A program made the position numbers and the translations under genes. A DNA stretch of 7,629 nucleotides from CAZPUI01 sp964415525 (GTDB taxonomy: Bacteria > Acidobacteriota > Holophagae > Holophagales > Holophagaceae): the NCBI GenBank assembly GCA_964415525.1, contig CAYQAS010000166.1, positions 1-7,629 of the forward strand, given 5' to 3'. The notes under the pieces were generated by a model that worked only from the letters and a program-made list of their open reading frames with translations, ran no database searches and was not told the origin of the DNA. Positions 5,685 through 7,629 of the stretch are shown here, piece after piece (positions within the stretch are counted from its first letter, which is position 1; the number at the start of each line of letters is the position of its first letter).

Positions 5685-6698
5685 ATGGCCAAAAGTCGAT
5701 TGACTCCGGCGAAGATCATGCAACTCGGCACGGGATTTTGGGGATCGAAAACCCTGCTCAGCGCCATCGAACTTGGGTTGTTTACCGAGTTAGCGAAAGG
5801 CCCCTTCGATGCGGCGGCCTTGACCAAGCGGCTCCAACTCCATCCCCGTAGCGCGCGAGATTTTTTCGATGCCCTGGTCGCCCTGGGCATGCTCAAACGA
5901 ACTGGAGCTCGCTACGCCAATACGACAGAGACGGCGCTGTTTCTCGATCGGACCAAGCCATCATACGTCGGCGGCATCCTCGAAATGTGTAATGCGCGGC
6001 TCTATCGATTTTGGGGTACGCTGACCGACGGCCTCCGCACCGGTCAGCCACAGAACGAGGTGAAAACCGGCGGAGACTTCTTCGGCACGTTGTATGCCGA
6101 TCCGCAACGGCTGGAAGGCTTTCTCAAGGCCATGACCGGACTCAGCGTGGGCTCTGCGCAGATCATCGCCAAGAAGTTTCCCTGGAAGAAGTACCGCACA
6201 TTCGTGGACGTCGGCTGTGCCCAGGGCGGCGTGGCGGTCGAGATCGCGCTGGCGCACAAGCATCTTGCCGGCCATGGCATGGATTTACCGGTGGTGCAAC
6301 CGGTATTCGAGGCCTACGCGCAGACGCGGCGCATTGCGCAGCGGCTGCGGTTTCATCCGGGAGATTTCTTTAAAGACCCGCTCCCGAAGTGCGATGTGAT
6401 CGTCATGGGGCATATCCTCCATGACTGGGACCTGAACGAAAAGATGATGCTCCTTCGCAAGGCCTATGAGGCCTTGACACCCAGAGGAGCCCTGATCGTT
6501 CATGAAGCGCTCATCGACGACGCGCGCAAGGAGAACGCATTTGGACTACTCATGAGCTTGAATATGCTCCTCGAGACTCACGGCGGATTCGATTTCACCG
6601 GTGCAGACTGCCGGAAATGGATGAAAGACGTCGGGTTCAAGCGTACGCAAGTCACGCGGCTGGCCGGTCCAGACGGGATGGTGGTTGGATTTAAGTAA
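5685..6698 (+). CDS. COMT-type (family 2) SAM-dependent O-methyltransferase
   Basis: The 337-residue protein has the two-part layout of plant-COMT/hydroxyneurosporene-type enzymes. An N-terminal winged-helix dimerisation domain (about 8-95) includes KTLLSAIELGLFTEL (22-36) and ARDFFDALVALGMLKRTGARYANT (57-80). The SAM domain follows: VDVGCAQGG at 174-182, acidic D200 in GMDLPVV, GDFF at 226-229, and HILHDWD at 243-249, where H246 aligns with the catalytic base. HEALID at 273-278 and GGFDFTGADCRKWMKDVGF near 300-318 are also typical. The glycine loop reads GCAQGG rather than the common GGGxG. It should methylate a hydroxyl on a small molecule; the acceptor is unknown. ATG 5685 has AAAGGA 7 bases upstream. 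It likely shares a transcript with the DUF6714-like gene and is followed 5 bases after its stop by a long hairpin. Confidence 0.92.
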   Translation: MAKSRLTPAKIMQLGTGFWGSKTLLSAIELGLFTELAKGPFDAAALTKRLQLHPRSARDFFDALVALGMLKRTGARYANTTETALFLDRTKPSYVGGILEMCNARLYRFWGTLTDGLRTGQPQNEVKTGGDFFGTLYADPQRLEGFLKAMTGLSVGSAQIIAKKFPWKKYRTFVDVGCAQGGVAVEIALAHKHLAGHGMDLPVVQPVFEAYAQTRRIAQRLRFHPGDFFKDPLPKCDVIVMGHILHDWDLNEKMMLLRKAYEALTPRGALIVHEALIDDARKENAFGLLMSLNMLLETHGGFDFTGADCRKWMKDVGFKRTQVTRLAGPDGMVVGFK

Positions 6699-6703
6699 GG
6701 GGA

Positions 6704-6799
6704 GGAACGGCACCCATGCTGGTCTTGTGCTCCCGGAGCGCGCGCCCTCAGAAGGGCCTCGCTCGACGGGCGCAATGAGACCAGCATGGGCGCCATTCC
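6704..6799. repeat. 96-base long hairpin with 22-base arms
   Basis: Arms 6704-6725 and 6778-6799 match as inverted repeats at 20 of 22 positions; both contain CCATGCTGGTCT or its complement. The interior folds too: CCCG 6732-6735 with CGGG 6767-6770, GAGCG 6736-6740 with CGCTC 6760-6764, and GCCCT 6744-6748 with AGGGC 6753-6757 around a CAGA loop. The whole element is therefore one extended stem. In minus-strand RNA the two arm mismatches become G-U pairs, giving 22 unbroken pairs; in plus-strand RNA they are A-C mismatches. No run of T follows on either side, so it is not a standard intrinsic terminator. It may be a REP/MITE-like repeat, a 3' mRNA-protecting structure or a structured RNA. 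Confidence 0.75.
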
Positions 6800-6909
6800 T
6801 ATAGGCGGACATAGCAAGCTCGGAAGGATTATTTTATCGTTCGATGCGCGCATTCGAGAATCGACCCGACCGTCTATATTCCGGGTGGCGGAACTTTTCA
6901 GCATCCTGA

Positions 6910-6915
6910 TAGAAT
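6910..6915 (+). promoter_or_regulatory. Possible -10 box giving a near-leaderless transcript of the reductase gene
   Basis: TAGAAT lies 9 bases before the ATG at 6925, so a start site 7 bases downstream would leave almost no leader. This would fit the absence of a clear ribosome binding site in front of that ATG. No good -35 lies at the right distance, and TATATT at 6875-6880 is an alternative -10 for a longer leader. Weak evidence. Confidence 0.2.
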
Positions 6916-6924
6916 CGTTCTGCT

Positions 6925-7629
6925 ATGCCGATTGAAGCATTCACTGCACAAGTTGAGTCGATCGACAATCTCACCCACGATGTGCGCAGGCTCGATCTGA
7001 GACTGATTGAACCGAAGACCATCGCCTTCAAACCAGGCCAGTTCATTTCGTTCGAGGTGCCGGATCCACACTCCGGACGTCTCCTCACGCGGGCCTACTC
7101 TATCGCATCCCAACCCAGCCGCTCGGGCATCATCACGCTCCTGTTCAATCTGGTCTCAGGCGGCCCTGGTTCCGGCTTTCTCTTCCATCTCACCGTAGGA
7201 GAGAAGACACAGTTCAAAGGGCCGGCCGGGCATTTCTATCTGCGAGAAGAGCCTGAGCGCGAACTGCTGTTCGTGGCCAGTGGCACCGGCATTGCGCCGA
7301 TCCGGTCTATGCTCCTGGCGAATGCGGAGCGCCCCGATCCGAGACCGGCGACTCTGTTCTGGGGCTTGCGCAGCCAGCAGGATTTGTATGAGCAGGAGGA
7401 GCTGGCTGAATTGAGCAGGCGGACTCCGACCTTTACGGCCATTACGACGTTGTCCCGCCCAGACACAGGCTGGCCTGGCTCATCCGGCCGCGTGTTGCGG
7501 CTGATCGAAGAGCGAATTATTTCAGTCAAGAATCTGGCCGTCTATCTCTGCGGGAACAGCGCCATGATTGCCGACGCCACAGCGTTGCTTCATAAGAAAG
7601 GCCTCTGCCCTATCTACCGCGAAAAATAC
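6925..7629 (+). CDS. FAD/NAD(P)-binding oxidoreductase, ferredoxin-NADP reductase-like, 3' end cut by window edge
   Basis: 235 residues are visible and the frame is open at the right edge. The FAD-binding barrel has PGQFISFEVP (37-46) and the flavin motif RAYSIAS at 56-62. GPAGHF at 99-104 continues the flavin site. The NAD(P) domain has GTGIAPIRSML at 120-130, and YLCGN at 207-211 is the usual late motif near the nicotinamide site. The final residues, CPIYREKY, resemble the normal end of this family, so little is probably missing. It should pass electrons between NAD(P)H and a carrier such as ferredoxin or a partner oxygenase; no 2Fe-2S domain is visible. An in-frame TAG at 6910-6912 fixes ATG 6925 as the first start, although no clear Shine-Dalgarno site precedes it. 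It is separated from the methyltransferase by the long hairpin and is likely its own transcription unit. Confidence 0.9.
   Translation, partial: MPIEAFTAQVESIDNLTHDVRRLDLRLIEPKTIAFKPGQFISFEVPDPHSGRLLTRAYSIASQPSRSGIITLLFNLVSGGPGSGFLFHLTVGEKTQFKGPAGHFYLREEPERELLFVASGTGIAPIRSMLLANAERPDPRPATLFWGLRSQQDLYEQEELAELSRRTPTFTAITTLSRPDTGWPGSSGRVLRLIEERIISVKNLAVYLCGNSAMIADATALLHKKGLCPIYREKY

Noticed and set aside
4983..5723. A 246-codon open frame on the minus strand
   Set aside because: It is the mirror of the well-supported DUF6714-like gene and has no ribosome site or domain pattern.
6704..6799. The long hairpin as a rho-independent terminator
   Set aside because: No run of T follows the stem on either strand; the structure is also far longer than usual terminators.

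Overview
The window reads as a bacterial chromosome segment of moderate-to-high GC, densely coded, with strong AGGAGG-type ribosome binding sites and gaps mostly under 100 bases. The overall look, including a tiny CxxC/CxxC zinc-ribbon gene beside oxidoreductase genes, is reminiscent of Nitrospira-type genomes. That assignment is an inference from general resemblance, not from a marker gene.

Layout. From base 1 to about 4794 everything lies on the minus strand. In transcription order (right to left) it holds: a TetR-family regulator with a TTG start (4213-4794); a 53-residue zinc-ribbon protein with a GTG start (3969-4130); an SDR oxidoreductase (3173-3931); a broken remnant of an NTF2/SnoaL-like gene whose ATG overlaps the SDR stop (3004-3176); a TfoX N-terminal-domain protein (2594-2941); an exported alpha/beta hydrolase with an Asp nucleophile (1521-2552); an intact NTF2/SnoaL-like protein (1080-1448); a small lipoprotein (573-1007); and a class I SAM methyltransferase cut by the window edge (1-554). 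From 5019 on everything lies on the plus strand: a DUF6714-like protein (5019-5663), a COMT-type O-methyltransferase (5685-6698), a 96-base long hairpin (6704-6799), and an FAD/NAD(P) ferredoxin-reductase-like protein running off the right edge (6925-7629).

How the parts may work together. The minus-strand block looks like an accessory small-molecule or stress-response cluster: a regulator, a dehydrogenase, a hydrolase and NTF2-fold proteins, several closely spaced. The TetR gene has a good promoter on the 224-base divergent intergenic region. A 16-base motif over its -35 region is matched at 12 of 16 positions by a palindrome upstream of the zinc-ribbon/SDR pair, so TetR may control both itself and that pair. 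On the plus side, the DUF6714-like and O-methyltransferase genes are 21 bases apart and probably co-transcribed. A separate perfect 13-base palindrome lies about 45 bases before the first of them.

I see no rRNA, tRNA, CRISPR array, transposase or integrase. No gap exceeds 300 bases; the two longest, 4795-5018 and 6699-6924, hold the candidate regulatory sites and the long hairpin. I found no convincing new multi-gene system. The best leads are the long hairpin, the gene remnant, the shared operator-like motif, and an SDR in which the usual active-site Asn position reads Phe.
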